From contig DASUFE010000033.1 in assembly GCA_036274675.1 (NCBI GenBank), positions 1 to 38,154 on the forward strand: a DNA stretch of 38,154 bases, given 5' to 3'. Below, in pieces: positions 8,605-17,640 of this stretch (the stretch's first letter is position 1; each line of letters opens with the position of its first letter). Position numbers and translations under genes: made by a program. This stretch comes from DASUFE01 sp036274675. GTDB lineage: Bacteria; Pseudomonadota; Gammaproteobacteria; HTCC5015. The notes beneath the pieces were generated by a model, which was given only the letters and a program-made list of their open reading frames with translations, ran no database searches and was not told the origin of the DNA.

Positions 8605-8684
8605 ACCACAGAGGCCGCAGAGAACGCCGGGAGATTATAAATTAAAAGCCTGAAAATCTCTGTGTACTCTGCGCGCCCGGTGGT
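8605..8684. repeat. Inverted pair of dispersed CGCAGAG repeats
   Basis: ACCACAGAGGCCGCAGAGAACG (from 8605) faces ACTCTGCGCGCCCGGTGGT (to 8684) across an AT-rich centre. The ends pair through CCAC/GTGG and CGCAGAG/CTCTGCG. This about 80-bp unit fills the gap between gdhB and yciA. It may serve as a weak terminator hairpin, but no T-run follows on the minus strand. Confidence 0.55.
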
Positions 8685-8692
8685 GTGTATTT

Positions 8693-11600
8693 TTAATTCA
8701 CTGTACCGGCCCCCGAAGCCCGCTCCAGGTTTTGGAGCTCTCGAAGCGATACCGCGAACATGGCGAGGTCCGGATGTTCGACTGTTTTCATCTCCACCAT
8801 GATCCTGCGGCTGCGCTCGACCGCCGCCTTGTTGAGTTTGTGCCAGGCCTCGATGCGCTCCCGGGCAGGGGCGTTCCCGGCACCGGCCTTGAGCACCTCC
8901 CGCGTCAACGCGGCGAGTACCTTGTAAAGATCGTCGATCGAAGCCTGGCGCGCCAGATCCTCCCAATGGCTGTTCACCTTGTATTCCTGCATCTGCACGC
9001 GCAGCCAGAAAATATCCAGATACGCCGAGAGCTCGAAGTAGGTTTGCATTACGATTGCGATCGGCAGTGCGCCGTGCCTGCAGATATCCACGATATCGAA
9101 AGTACAGTACAAGGCATCCATCGCCAGTACACGCAGCGCAAGCGGCCGGTCGATGCCCTGGTTCTTATATTCGGTAAGGGCGCCGTGGATAAATTTATCC
9201 TGCGAGCGCTCCAGCATGCCAGGCAGCCACTCGGCCATCGCCTGCGCACCCTCGCCATAGTCGATGATGGCTCCGCGTATACCCAGCATGCGCCGGCGGT
9301 TGTGAATGAGCCACCGGCTGGCGCGGTTGATAAGCTCCACCGCTTCCAGCATCATGCGATTCTGTAATGCGGCCGGCACCTTGTTGTCCAGTGCCGCGAT
9401 CCCGGCCCAGATGCCGCGCAGACTGAAAACCTCCCAGGCGATGGTGTAGGCGCGCACCACTTCCGGCAAAGTAGCGCCTGTCTCTTCCTGCATCCGAAAG
9501 GCGAAACTGAAGCCCATGCGGTTGATCATTCGGTTGGCGATGAACATCGCCAGTATCTCCACGCGCAGCGGGTGTTTGTGGATGAAGCTTTCATATTGCG
9601 CGCGTAGAGGAGTCGGGAAGTAGCGTAGCAATTCCGCGGCGAAATAAGGATCCTCCCACAGATCCGAATCGACCAGTTCCGTCTCTGCGATCATCTTCGA
9701 GTAGGAAATCAGCAGCGCGATCTCAGGCCGCGTCAGGCCGCGTCCCGCCGCCTTGCGCTCCGCGAGCTGATCGTCATCCGGCAGCGCTTCCAGATCGCGG
9801 TCCAGATGCCCGCCCATTTCGAGATGCCGGATATAACGCGCATGCTCGTCGAGCATTGCGTAGGCTTCCGTCTCGACCAGCGTGATTGCCTGGGTCTGCC
9901 AGTAATTGCTTTGCAGCACCAGATCCGCCACTTCATCCGTCATCTCCACCAGCAGCCGGCCCCGCTGTTCCGCGGTGAGGCGTCTGGCGCGCGTCAGCAT
10001 ATTGAGCAGGATCTTGATATTCACCTCGTGGTCGGAGCAGTTGACGCCGCCCGCGTTGTGGATGAAATCCGCGTCGGCGCGGCCGCCGTTCAGGGCGTAT
10101 TCGATTCGCGCACGCTGTGTCATGCCGAGATTGCCACCCTCCCCGATCACCTTGCAGCGCAAGTCGCGGCCGTTCACGCGCAGCCCGTCGTTGCCGCGGT
10201 CCCCGGCGTCCTGATTCCGCTCGAACGAGGCTTTCGCATAGGTGCCGATGCCTCCGTTCCACAACAGGTCCACCGGCGCTTTCAGCATCAGCTGGATCAA
10301 CTCGTTGGGAGCGGCCTGCTTGCGGCTCGTACCGAGCAGAGCCTGTACCTGCGGCGAGAGATCGATCGATTTAGCAGTACGCAGGTAAATGCCGCCGCCT
10401 GGCGACAGCAGTGAAGCCTGATAATCCTCCCAGGTCGAACGCGGCAGCGCAAACAGGCGTGCGCGCTCGCGGAAACTCCGTTCCGGATCGGGATCCGGAT
10501 CGAGAAAAATATGTATATGGTTGAAGGCCGCGACCAGCTTGATCCGGTTCGACAACAGCATCCCATTGCCGAATACATCACCGCTCATGTCGCCGATACC
10601 GACCACAGTAAAAGGCTGAGTCTGGATGTCCTTGCCGAGATCGCGGAAATGCAGTTTCACCGATTCCCAGGCGCCGCGGGCGGTGATGCCCATCTTCTTG
10701 TGGTCGTAACCCTGAGAGCCGCCCGAGGCGAAGGCGTCGTCCAGCCAGAAACCGTAATTGCGGGCCACTTCATTGGCGTAATCCGAGAAGGCCGCCGTGC
10801 CCTTGTCCGCGGCCACCACGAGATATGTGTCGTCCGGATCGTAGCGCAGCACACCTTCGGGAGGCGCCGCCTTGCCCTCGACCAGATTGTCCGTGAGCTC
10901 CAGCAAGGAACCGACGAACTGGCGGTAACAGGCGACTGCTTCCTGCAGCACCGCGTCGCGCCCGGCGCTCGCCGGCGGCCGCTTGACGGTGAAACCGCCC
11001 TTGGCGCCGGTCGGCACAATGACCGCGTTCTTGACACGCTGGGCCTTGACCAGCCCGAGTATCTCGGTGCGGTAGTCCTCCCTGCGGTCCGACCAGCGCA
11101 AACCGCCGCGCGCGACCTTGCCCATGCGCAGATGAACGCCTTCAACCCGCGGCGAATACACAAAGATCTCGAACAGCGGCCGCGGCTCTGGAAGTTCGGT
11201 GATTTTCGCAGGATCGAATTTGAAGGCGAGAGGGCCATCCAGGTCCGCGTTCTCTCCGGCTTTGAAAAAATTAGTGCGCACTGCGGCGAGAATAAGACCG
11301 AGAAAATTGCGCAGGATCCGGTCTTCGTCCAGGCTGGTCACCGCGTCGAGCGCCTGCTCAATTCCGCGCAGCAGCTCCGCGCAACCGGTCTGTCGCACGG
11401 CGCTGTCGACGTCAAGCCGGAAGCGTAGCGTAAACAGCCGCAGCATCGCAGCGACAATGGACGGGTGCTTGCGCGCGCACTGTTCAATGTATGCCTGGCT
11501 GAAGGGCAGCCCGGCCTGCAACAGATACTTGCAACAGGCGCGCAACACAATGATCTCGCGCGCGGTCAGGCCCGCGATCAGGGCCAGCGCGTTGAAACCG

Positions 11601-13528
11601 TCGCTCTCGATATCGCCGTGCCAACTCGAGGCGAAAATCTCCTCGAACACCGGCTTGAAACCACCCACCCGCGAAACATCGGCCTGGTGCTGCAACTCGT
11701 AGTCGTATATCCAGCAGGGGGTCGCCAGCGCGGATGAGGCAATGCGGTAAGGTCGCTCCTGCAGTACACGCACGCCCATGTTCTCCAGAATCGGCAGGCT
11801 ATCGGAAGGCGGAATCGGCAATTCGTAGTGGTATAGCTTGAGCCGCAACTGCGGCATCCCGCCGCGCATTTTGACGTACAGGTTTACCTTGAGGCTGTCC
11901 TTGTCCGACAATCGTCCGAGAACCAGGGCATCGTCGAAAGCCTCGGCCGGATCGTAGTCCTCGCGATAGGCGGCGGGAAAGGCCTGCACGAAAGCTTCCA
12001 GATATCCGGAGGACAGCTCCTCCGGCACTTTCTCCAGCACGACATTGCGGAAGCGGTCTTTCCAGGACCAGGATATTTCCTGCAACTCGCGTTCAATGGC
12101 CGGGGCATCGTAGGCGGGGAAATCGTCCGGGCGGACTCTCAGGAAATATTCGATCCTGGCAAAACTCTCGTCCGTCAAACGCACGCTGAAGCTAAGGTCG
12201 ATCGCCTTGAAGCGCTCACTGATAAGCGCCGAAATCTTCAGCCTGAGATCCGTATCGAAAAGGTCGCGCGGCATGTAGATAAGACAGGAGATGAAACAGC
12301 GCAAGGGGTCCTCGCGCACGAACAGGCGCAGCTTCTGCCGGCTCTCCAGATGCAGTATGCCGAGCGCGATTGCGTAAAGATCGCGCTCCGATATCTGGAA
12401 CAGCTCGTCGCGGGGATAGGTTTCCAGGATATGCGCAAAGGCCTTGCCGCGATGCGAGACAGGATCGAACTGCGCCATCCTGAGCACCGCCCCGATCTTG
12501 CGCCCGATGATCGGCACTTCCTGTGGGTGGCGGCGATAAGCCATGGAGGTGTACAAGCCGAGAAAGCGGTCTTCACCGACGACGCGGCCCTCAGCGTCGA
12601 AACGGCGCACCGAAATGTAATCCAGATAGCCGGGCCTGTGCACGGTCGAGCGGCGCACGGATTTTCGGATCAGCAGGACATCCGCGAGCGCGGGTTTTTT
12701 ACGCTTGTTGTCGCCCGCCATCACCAGGGGCTCAACGGCAATCTTGCCGCGCCCCCTGCTGATACCGAGCGCGGAGCGCGGGACCTCGCGCAGTACGCGC
12801 GTACCGTCCCGCGCCTCGACCGCGTACTTCTCATGCCCGAGGAAGGTAAAATTGCGTTCGGTCAGCCATTGCAGAAACTGTTGCGCCTCGGAGCGCAGTC
12901 CATCGGCCACCACCGATGCGTTCAGGCCGGCCACGACCTCCTGCATCCGCTCCAGCATGGGCAGCCAGTCCTGCACCGCCTTGCGCACGTCTTCCAGCAC
13001 CCGCTCGAGTCCCTGCCGCAATTGTTCCATGCGTGCCGGATCGACGATGCGATCAATCTCCACGTAAATAAAGGACTCAGGCCCACACTCCGCCGCCTGC
13101 GTGGCCGGTGCCTGCGGACTGATCGACCGCAATCTTCCCTGGGGGCTACGCGTCACCGCATATACCGGGTGTATCATCAGATGCACGATAAAACCCTGGC
13201 GGTTCAATTCCATGCGCACCGAATCGACCAGGAAGGGCATGTCGTCCGTGACCACGTTGATGACGGTATAGGGAGCGAGGCGCACCTCGGGGTTATAGAT
13301 ATCGACCAGTGCCTGTTGCGGGGGACGCCGGGCGGCCAGATCGCGATGTCTGAGTGCCGCCTCATAGACTGCGCGCGGCTCTTTATCAGCCAGATCTTCC
13401 GGGTCAATATCCGAAAAATAGTGTTTGAAGAAGGTCGCGCTCTCGTCGCGGGCGGCAGGGGCGTTTTTACGCGCGATACGCAGAATCGTATCGAGCGGCC
13501 CGGAGCTGTTTTTTGCGTTTCGAGTCAT
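8693..13528 (-). CDS. gdhB: Large NAD-specific glutamate dehydrogenase (about 180 kDa type)
   Basis: A 1611-aa cytosolic enzyme that oxidises glutamate to 2-oxoglutarate and ammonia with NAD+. The length fits the large GDH class known from Pseudomonas GdhB (about 1620 aa). The N-terminal third carries ACT-like regulatory domains (for example VDIYNPEVRLAPYTVINVV). The catalytic core holds KVARGGLRWSDRREDY (about residue 805), PTGAKGGFTV and GEGGNLGMTQRARIEYA (about 1130), then FIHNAGGVNCSDHEVN. The chosen start is ATG at 13528 (MTRNAKNSSG). A TTG 45 nt upstream would be in frame but has no ribosome site. It appears monocistronic, with cspA transcribed in the same direction upstream. Confidence 0.95.
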   Translation of the reverse strand: MTRNAKNSSGPLDTILRIARKNAPAARDESATFFKHYFSDIDPEDLADKEPRAVYEAALRHRDLAARRPPQQALVDIYNPEVRLAPYTVINVVTDDMPFLVDSVRMELNRQGFIVHLMIHPVYAVTRSPQGRLRSISPQAPATQAAECGPESFIYVEIDRIVDPARMEQLRQGLERVLEDVRKAVQDWLPMLERMQEVVAGLNASVVADGLRSEAQQFLQWLTERNFTFLGHEKYAVEARDGTRVLREVPRSALGISRGRGKIAVEPLVMAGDNKRKKPALADVLLIRKSVRRSTVHRPGYLDYISVRRFDAEGRVVGEDRFLGLYTSMAYRRHPQEVPIIGRKIGAVLRMAQFDPVSHRGKAFAHILETYPRDELFQISERDLYAIALGILHLESRQKLRLFVREDPLRCFISCLIYMPRDLFDTDLRLKISALISERFKAIDLSFSVRLTDESFARIEYFLRVRPDDFPAYDAPAIERELQEISWSWKDRFRNVVLEKVPEELSSGYLEAFVQAFPAAYREDYDPAEAFDDALVLGRLSDKDSLKVNLYVKMRGGMPQLRLKLYHYELPIPPSDSLPILENMGVRVLQERPYRIASSALATPCWIYDYELQHQADVSRVGGFKPVFEEIFASSWHGDIESDGFNALALIAGLTAREIIVLRACCKYLLQAGLPFSQAYIEQCARKHPSIVAAMLRLFTLRFRLDVDSAVRQTGCAELLRGIEQALDAVTSLDEDRILRNFLGLILAAVRTNFFKAGENADLDGPLAFKFDPAKITELPEPRPLFEIFVYSPRVEGVHLRMGKVARGGLRWSDRREDYRTEILGLVKAQRVKNAVIVPTGAKGGFTVKRPPASAGRDAVLQEAVACYRQFVGSLLELTDNLVEGKAAPPEGVLRYDPDDTYLVVAADKGTAAFSDYANEVARNYGFWLDDAFASGGSQGYDHKKMGITARGAWESVKLHFRDLGKDIQTQPFTVVGIGDMSGDVFGNGMLLSNRIKLVAAFNHIHIFLDPDPDPERSFRERARLFALPRSTWEDYQASLLSPGGGIYLRTAKSIDLSPQVQALLGTSRKQAAPNELIQLMLKAPVDLLWNGGIGTYAKASFERNQDAGDRGNDGLRVNGRDLRCKVIGEGGNLGMTQRARIEYALNGGRADADFIHNAGGVNCSDHEVNIKILLNMLTRARRLTAEQRGRLLVEMTDEVADLVLQSNYWQTQAITLVETEAYAMLDEHARYIRHLEMGGHLDRDLEALPDDDQLAERKAAGRGLTRPEIALLISYSKMIAETELVDSDLWEDPYFAAELLRYFPTPLRAQYESFIHKHPLRVEILAMFIANRMINRMGFSFAFRMQEETGATLPEVVRAYTIAWEVFSLRGIWAGIAALDNKVPAALQNRMMLEAVELINRASRWLIHNRRRMLGIRGAIIDYGEGAQAMAEWLPGMLERSQDKFIHGALTEYKNQGIDRPLALRVLAMDALYCTFDIVDICRHGALPIAIVMQTYFELSAYLDIFWLRVQMQEYKVNSHWEDLARQASIDDLYKVLAALTREVLKAGAGNAPARERIEAWHKLNKAAVERSRRIMVEMKTVEHPDLAMFAVSLRELQNLERASGAGTVN

Positions 13529-13689
13529 AGCCCGGCGACTCCGCTTTCCTCCTGGCTTGCGTATTTCATGCAAGCCATTCTATATGGCCGATCTACAGGC
13601 CGAAAGCGCAAAATTCGGGCGACAGAAAACGATGTCCCCAACAATGGTGGAGACTACGCAAGGAACAATCTGTAGAAATTGAAGAGCGC

Positions 13690-13902
13690 TTAACTTGCGG
13701 AAGCGACTACGTTCGACGCTTGCAGACCTTTGGGTCCTTTCTCCGCGTCGTACATTACCGCCTGACCACGAGTCAGAGTCTTATATCCTTCGCTCTTGAT
13801 CGCCGAGAAGTGTACGAACACATCTTCTCCGCCGTCGGACGGCTCGATAAAGCCAAAACCCTTCGAATTATTAAACCATTTCACTATACCGTTATTGCTC
13901 AT
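13690..13902 (-). CDS. Cold-shock-domain protein (CspA family)
   Basis: A 70-aa single cold-shock domain. RNP1 is KGFGFI (about 14-19) and RNP2 is VFVHF (about 28-32), and the protein ends in QASNVVASAS. It binds single-stranded nucleic acid and acts as an RNA chaperone in the cytoplasm. GAGGGG lies about 10 nt before the ATG at 13902. A structured leader of about 100 nt and a credible sigma-70 promoter lie upstream. The paralogue (CspA, CspC, CspD or CspE type) cannot be decided, so no symbol is given. Confidence 0.95.
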   Translation of the reverse strand: MSNNGIVKWFNNSKGFGFIEPSDGGEDVFVHFSAIKSEGYKTLTRGQAVMYDAEKGPKGLQASNVVASAS

Positions 13903-13961
13903 CGCGGTTTACCCCTCACGTTTTTCTCTAAACCACAACTCATCCGGCGCGCCTGCGACAT

Positions 13962-13981
13962 CACAAGATTTGTGAAATCTT
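13962..13981 (-). promoter_or_regulatory. Mutually exclusive hairpins in the csp mRNA leader
   Basis: On the minus-strand RNA, AAGAUUU-CAC-AAAUCUU (13981-13965) and CACAA-AUC-UUGUG (13974-13962) share bases, so only one can form at a time. They lie 60-80 nt before the start codon. A temperature-dependent switch is possible because leaders of csp genes are often regulated this way, but this is inference. Confidence 0.4.
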
Positions 13982-14008
13982 TGAAGTGCAGGAACCGGGG
14001 TCGAACTG

Positions 14009-14038
14009 ATTCTAGCCCCAGTCTCGCGAAAATGTGAA
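14009..14038 (-). promoter_or_regulatory. Sigma-70-type promoter of the csp gene
   Basis: On the minus strand TTCACA (14038-14033) and TAGAAT (14014-14009) are separated by 18 nt. Each matches the -35 or -10 consensus at five of six positions. Transcription would begin near 14002, giving a leader of about 100 nt. Confidence 0.55.
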
Positions 14039-14045
14039 GTGTTAA

Positions 14046-14076
14046 AACCGGGCGAGTCCTGGCCCGCGGTTTTTTT
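14046..14076 (+). terminator. Terminator-like hairpin with T7, possibly bidirectional
   Basis: AACCG-GGC (14046-14053) pairs with GCC-(CG)-CGGTT (14062-14071), and the plus strand runs on as seven T (14070-14076). On the minus strand the stem ends in GGTTTT, so it could also stop leftward transcripts. No gene that needs terminating is visible on either side, apart from a possible small RNA. Confidence 0.5.
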
Positions 14077-14210
14077 ATTCGAAACCGGAATAAACACCCC
14101 TGCCTCGAATTGAAGCGGAGACATCCCAAAGCACTATATATAGTGGCTTTGCCACCCTGAGAGTCTGGTATGGGTTCCCAACTAAATCGAGGGCCCCGAA
14201 CTAAAGAACT

Positions 14211-14227
14211 ATTGTTTGGGATACAAT
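14211..14227 (+). promoter_or_regulatory. LysR-type box overlapping a -10 (TACAAT) upstream of oxyR
   Basis: ATTGT-ttgggat-ACAAT is a 5-bp inverted repeat with a 7-nt spacer, the general shape of a LysR-family site (T-N11-A). It overlaps TACAAT (14222-14227), a good -10 sequence, which fits autorepression. The -35 region is poor. Confidence 0.4.
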
Positions 14228-14318
14228 GAGCGCCAGGCTGTCTCTCTCCATAAAACGGCGCGCGCAGGGCATGCACCCAATCCTATGCCCATGTGTACAA
14301 AGGGATTTTGTCACCGGT

Positions 14319-15221
14319 ATGAATCTACGAGATCTTAAATACCTCATTGCCATCGCAAAACACCGGCACTTCGGTAAAGCCGCCAGGGAATGTTTCGTCA
14401 GCCAGCCGACTTTGAGCACCCAGATCAAAAAACTCGAAGACGAACTGGGCGTCATCCTGATCGAACGTAACAACAAGCAGGTGCTGCTGACCGAGGTGGG
14501 CGAGCAGATCATAAATAAGGCCCGCCAAATTCTGAAAAACGTGGACGAGGTGCGGGAGATCGCCACCCAATATAAGGATCCGGACTCCGGCCGCATCTCG
14601 CTGGCCGCGATTCCCACGCTCGCGCCCTATCTGCTGCCGCATATCGTGCCGTCCATACGCCGGCAGCTGCCCAACATGCAGATCATGCTGTACGAATTGC
14701 AGACCGCTGTCTGCGTGCGCCGGCTCGAAAACGGCGAACTCGACGCCGCCCTGCTGGCGCTGCCCTTCGACGAAGGCTCCCTGCGCCACGAGCCCCTGTT
14801 CGAAGAGTCCTTTGTCGTGGCCACCTCGCCGGGCAATCCGCTCGCCAGGCGTAAACATCTGAAGTTGATGGATCTTGCCGGCGAGGAAATCCTGCTCCTG
14901 GAAGAAGGCCACTGCCTGCGTGACCAGGCGCTGGACCTGTGCAACAAGATCGATGCCCGCGAGATCGCCGGCTTCCGGGCGACCAGCCTGGAAACGCTGC
15001 GCCAGATGATCGCCTCCGGCATCGGCACCACCCTGATTCCGAAACTGGCGACCGCGGATAAAACCTCCAATCAGCATTCGATACGCTATATGCCATTCGA
15101 AGAAGAACCGGCCCCCAGCCGAAGCATCGTGCTGGCCTACCGCGACACCTACCACCGCGTCCCGGTTTTGAAGAAACTCGCAAGCATCATCCGCGACACC
15201 GCCCAACCCCTGCTCGAATAA
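14319..15221 (+). CDS. oxyR: OxyR, peroxide-sensing LysR-family regulator
   Basis: A 300-aa protein. The N-terminal winged helix-turn-helix (1-65) reads RDLKYLIAIAKHRHFGKAA and VSQPTLSTQIKKLEDELGV. The effector domain has GHCLRDQALDLC, placing Cys199 and Cys208 at exactly the positions of the two redox cysteines of E. coli OxyR. FRATSLETLRQMIASG is also typical. Peroxide forms the Cys199-Cys208 disulfide and switches the tetramer to activate catalase, peroxiredoxin and related genes. The start ATG at 14319 aligns with the family start; an in-frame ATG at 14226 adds 31 unlike residues and was not chosen. No catalase or peroxiredoxin gene lies next to it. Confidence 0.96.
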   Translation: MNLRDLKYLIAIAKHRHFGKAARECFVSQPTLSTQIKKLEDELGVILIERNNKQVLLTEVGEQIINKARQILKNVDEVREIATQYKDPDSGRISLAAIPTLAPYLLPHIVPSIRRQLPNMQIMLYELQTAVCVRRLENGELDAALLALPFDEGSLRHEPLFEESFVVATSPGNPLARRKHLKLMDLAGEEILLLEEGHCLRDQALDLCNKIDAREIAGFRATSLETLRQMIASGIGTTLIPKLATADKTSNQHSIRYMPFEEEPAPSRSIVLAYRDTYHRVPVLKKLASIIRDTAQPLLE

Positions 15222-15370
15222 TTTAAGAATTCTTTCCCAAAGCACGCCAAGACGCTTCAGGAGGCATGCAAGGTCGCGGCGAACGCTGTTCATCAGCCCG
15301 CAGGCGGAATCAAGGATCAACCATCGCATGCATTGCGTGCATTCCTTACATGGCGAACATGTCATTTACC

Positions 15371-15405
15371 CGCAGCGCCTTTGCGCACTCTGCGAGAGAT
15401 CTTTG
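15371..15405. repeat. Dispersed CTCTGCGAGAG repeat copy upstream of the TVP38 fusion gene
   Basis: CGCAGCGCCTTTGCGCACTCTGCGAGAGATCTTTG-type sequence in the 246-bp gap between oxyR and the next gene. A possible degenerate partner (AAAGCACGCCAAGACGCTTC) is at 15240-15259. A small inverted repeat ACATG-gcgaa-CATGT lies at 15348-15362. Confidence 0.45.
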
Positions 15406-15467
15406 CTTGCGGAATAAACGGGGGTTCCCGCATACTTAGCCGCGTCGTCAGCGGATAAGATCGGCTC

Positions 15468-17609
15468 ATGAAAATAAAAAAAATCCTGGTGGTGTCGGCC
15501 CTGGCGGCAGTGGTCACAGCCTTTTTTCACTACCGGCTGGATCATTTCTTCACACTGCAATTCCTGCAAGCTGAATTCCTCGAACTGAGGAATTTCTACG
15601 AACGCAACCCTGTGCTGACGCTGGCCGGTTTCGCCCTCCTATATATAGCGGTCTGCCTGCTGTACCTGCCCGGACTGGCGGTGCTCTCGCTGGCGGCGGG
15701 CGGGCTTTTCGGTTTACTGGCGGGTACGCTGGCGACGTCCATCGCCTCCACGGTCGGCGCCACCTGCGCCTTCCTGGTGGCGCGCTTTCTGCTGCGGGAC
15801 GCGGTGCAGAAAAGATTCAAACGCCACATCGCGGCGGTCAACCGGGGTATCGAACGCGATGGTGCTTTCTACCTGCTCACACTGCGGCTGGTGCCGATAT
15901 TTCCGTTCTACCTGATAAACCTGGTAATGGGCCTGACTCCCATCAAGACCTTCACCTACATCTGGATCAGTCAGCTCGGTATGCTGCCCTTCACCATGGT
16001 TCTGGTATACGCCGGCACCCAGCTCGCGGTAATCAACAGCCTCAACGAAATCCTGTCACCACGCCTGCTCGGCACATTCGTCCTGCTCGGGCTGTTCCCC
16101 TGGATCGCCAAGGCTCTGCTGCAGGCACTGCAGCGCCGGAGAATCTACCGAGCCTGGCCGAGGCCCGAATCCTTTGACGCCAACCTCGCGGTGATCGGAG
16201 CCGGTTCCGCGGGCCTCGTCAGCGCCTATATCGCGGCGGCGGTCAAAGCCAGGGTCTTCCTGATCGAGAAAAATAAAATGGGCGGCGAATGTCTCAACAC
16301 CGGCTGCGTGCCCTCCAAAGCGCTGCTGCGCGCGGCGCGCTTTTATGACCAGGTCCGCCGCGCTTCCGATTTCGGTTTCGACCAGGCAACCGCCGGCTTC
16401 CGTTTCGCCAGGCTGATGGCGCGGGTGCATTCCGTAATTTCAAAAATCGAACCTCACGATTCAGTCGAGCGCTATACGCAGCTCGGCGTCGACTGCATCC
16501 AGGGCGAGGCGAAAATCGAATCGCCCTGGCAGGTGCGCGTGGGCGAACGCGTCATTACCGTGCGTAACATCATCGTCGCCACGGGCTCCAAACCGCTCAT
16601 CCCCGACATTCCGGGGCTGACGAATATCGACTACCTGAGCTCGGACAACCTGTGGGAGTTGCAGGAATTGCCGCCGCGCCTGCTGGTGCTGGGCGGCGGC
16701 CCCATTGGTTGCGAACTCGCGCAAGGCTTCGCGCGGCTCGGCAGCCGCGTCACGCAGGTGGAAATGCAGGACTGCCTGCTGGGACGCGAAGATCCGGAAG
16801 TCGGCGCCTTCATCGCGGAACGCTTCCGCGCTGAAGGCATCGAGTTACTGCTCGGCCATCGCGCGCTGAGCTTCATCCGCGAGAAAAGCGGCGGCGTGCT
16901 GATCTGTGAGAACCTCGCGAGCAAACAACAGGTCCGCATCGCATTCGACAAAGTGTTGCTCGCGCTCGGCCGCCGCCCCGACGCACACGGTTTCGGGCTG
17001 GAACAACTGGGCGTGGAATTCAACGACAACGGCACCATCAAGCTGAACGAATACCTGCAGACCCGCCTGCCCAATATCTACGCCTGCGGCGATGTCGCCG
17101 GCCCCTATCAGTTCACCCATACCGCCTCGCACCAGGCCTGGTACTGCGTTGTCAACGCGCTGTTCGGAAGCCTGCGCAAGTTCAAGGTCGATTATTCCGT
17201 GATCCCCTGGGCGACTTTCACCGATCCCGAAGTCGCGCGCGCGGGACTGAACGAAACCGAGGCGCGGGAACGCCACATTCCTTTTGAAACCACGCGCTAC
17301 GATCTCTCTGAACTGGACCGTGCGATTGCGGACGGTGAGGCCTGTGGTTTTATCAAGGTGCTGACCGTTCCCGGCAAGGATCGCATCCTCGGAGTGACCA
17401 TCGTCGGCGCGCAGGCGGGCGAGCTGATCGCTGAATATGTGCTGGCCATGAAGCATCGGATCGGGCTCAACCAAATCCTCGGCACCATCCACATCTACCC
17501 CACCCTGGCCGAGGCCAATAAATACGCCGCCGGGGCCTGGAAAAAAGCACATGCTCCCCAGGTGCTTCTAAAGTGGGTCGAACGCTGGCAGCGCTGGAAG
17601 CGCAGCTGA
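15468..17609 (+). CDS. TVP38/TMEM64-type membrane domain fused to MerA-like flavin disulfide reductase
   Basis: A 713-aa two-part protein. Residues 1-225 form a TVP38/DedA-like polytopic membrane domain (helices near 5-20, 50-75, 77-107, 135-155, 168-190 and 200-222). Residues 236-713 form a class I pyridine nucleotide-disulfide oxidoreductase: FAD site GAGSAG (244-249), redox pair Cys275 and Cys280 in GGECLNTGCVPSK, NAD(P) site VLGGGPIGCELA, second FAD site IYACGDVAG and the dimer domain. The catalytic His of lipoamide-type enzymes is Tyr677 (HIYPTLAE), as in mercuric reductase. The C-terminal Cys pair and the N-terminal metal domain of MerA are absent, so mercury reduction is unlikely. The natural substrate is unknown; a membrane-bound electron-transfer or redox role is inferred. 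Confidence 0.9.
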   Translation: MKIKKILVVSALAAVVTAFFHYRLDHFFTLQFLQAEFLELRNFYERNPVLTLAGFALLYIAVCLLYLPGLAVLSLAAGGLFGLLAGTLATSIASTVGATCAFLVARFLLRDAVQKRFKRHIAAVNRGIERDGAFYLLTLRLVPIFPFYLINLVMGLTPIKTFTYIWISQLGMLPFTMVLVYAGTQLAVINSLNEILSPRLLGTFVLLGLFPWIAKALLQALQRRRIYRAWPRPESFDANLAVIGAGSAGLVSAYIAAAVKARVFLIEKNKMGGECLNTGCVPSKALLRAARFYDQVRRASDFGFDQATAGFRFARLMARVHSVISKIEPHDSVERYTQLGVDCIQGEAKIESPWQVRVGERVITVRNIIVATGSKPLIPDIPGLTNIDYLSSDNLWELQELPPRLLVLGGGPIGCELAQGFARLGSRVTQVEMQDCLLGREDPEVGAFIAERFRAEGIELLLGHRALSFIREKSGGVLICENLASKQQVRIAFDKVLLALGRRPDAHGFGLEQLGVEFNDNGTIKLNEYLQTRLPNIYACGDVAGPYQFTHTASHQAWYCVVNALFGSLRKFKVDYSVIPWATFTDPEVARAGLNETEARERHIPFETTRYDLSELDRAIADGEACGFIKVLTVPGKDRILGVTIVGAQAGELIAEYVLAMKHRIGLNQILGTIHIYPTLAEANKYAAGAWKKAHAPQVLLKWVERWQRWKRS

Positions 17610-17616
17610 AAAATCG

Positions 17617-17640
17617 TCCCGTTTATCGGGATTATCCTTT
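17617..17640 (+). terminator. Weak terminator-like hairpin after the fusion gene
   Basis: TCCCG-tttat-CGGGA (17617-17631) starts 7 nt after the stop codon; TTATCCTTT follows. The stem is only 5 bp and the T-run is interrupted, so this is a weak candidate. Confidence 0.3.

Larger units (their letters stand above)
13903..14318. other. Divergent cspA-family / oxyR control region
   Basis: 416 bp without a gene but rich in structure. From left to right: the csp leader with two overlapping hairpins (13962-13981), a csp promoter (14009-14038), a two-way terminator-like hairpin (14046-14076), a 14-bp palindrome CACTATATATAGTG (14132-14145) touching GTGGC-ttt-GCCAC (14143-14155), and an ATTGT-N7-ACAAT box (14211-14227) at the oxyR side. 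The stretch 14226-14318 is open in the oxyR frame but reads like leader, not protein. Confidence 0.55.

Noticed and set aside
12350..13675. 441-codon frame antisense to gdhB, and another at 10511-11428
   Set aside because: Gdh on the other strand is unmistakable; these frames have no known domain.
13837..13852. TCGGACGGC inside the cold-shock gene as another copy of the dispersed repeat
   Set aside because: It encodes conserved residues of the protein and lacks the rest of the repeat.
14226..14318. Upstream ATG for oxyR
   Set aside because: The extra 31 residues are absent from OxyR proteins and overlap the probable promoter.
14325..15365. 346-codon frame antisense to oxyR
   Set aside because: oxyR has every family motif; the antisense frame is a shadow.
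15468..17609. Mercuric reductase call
   Set aside because: No N-terminal metal-binding domain and no C-terminal Cys pair; only the fold and redox site are MerA-like.
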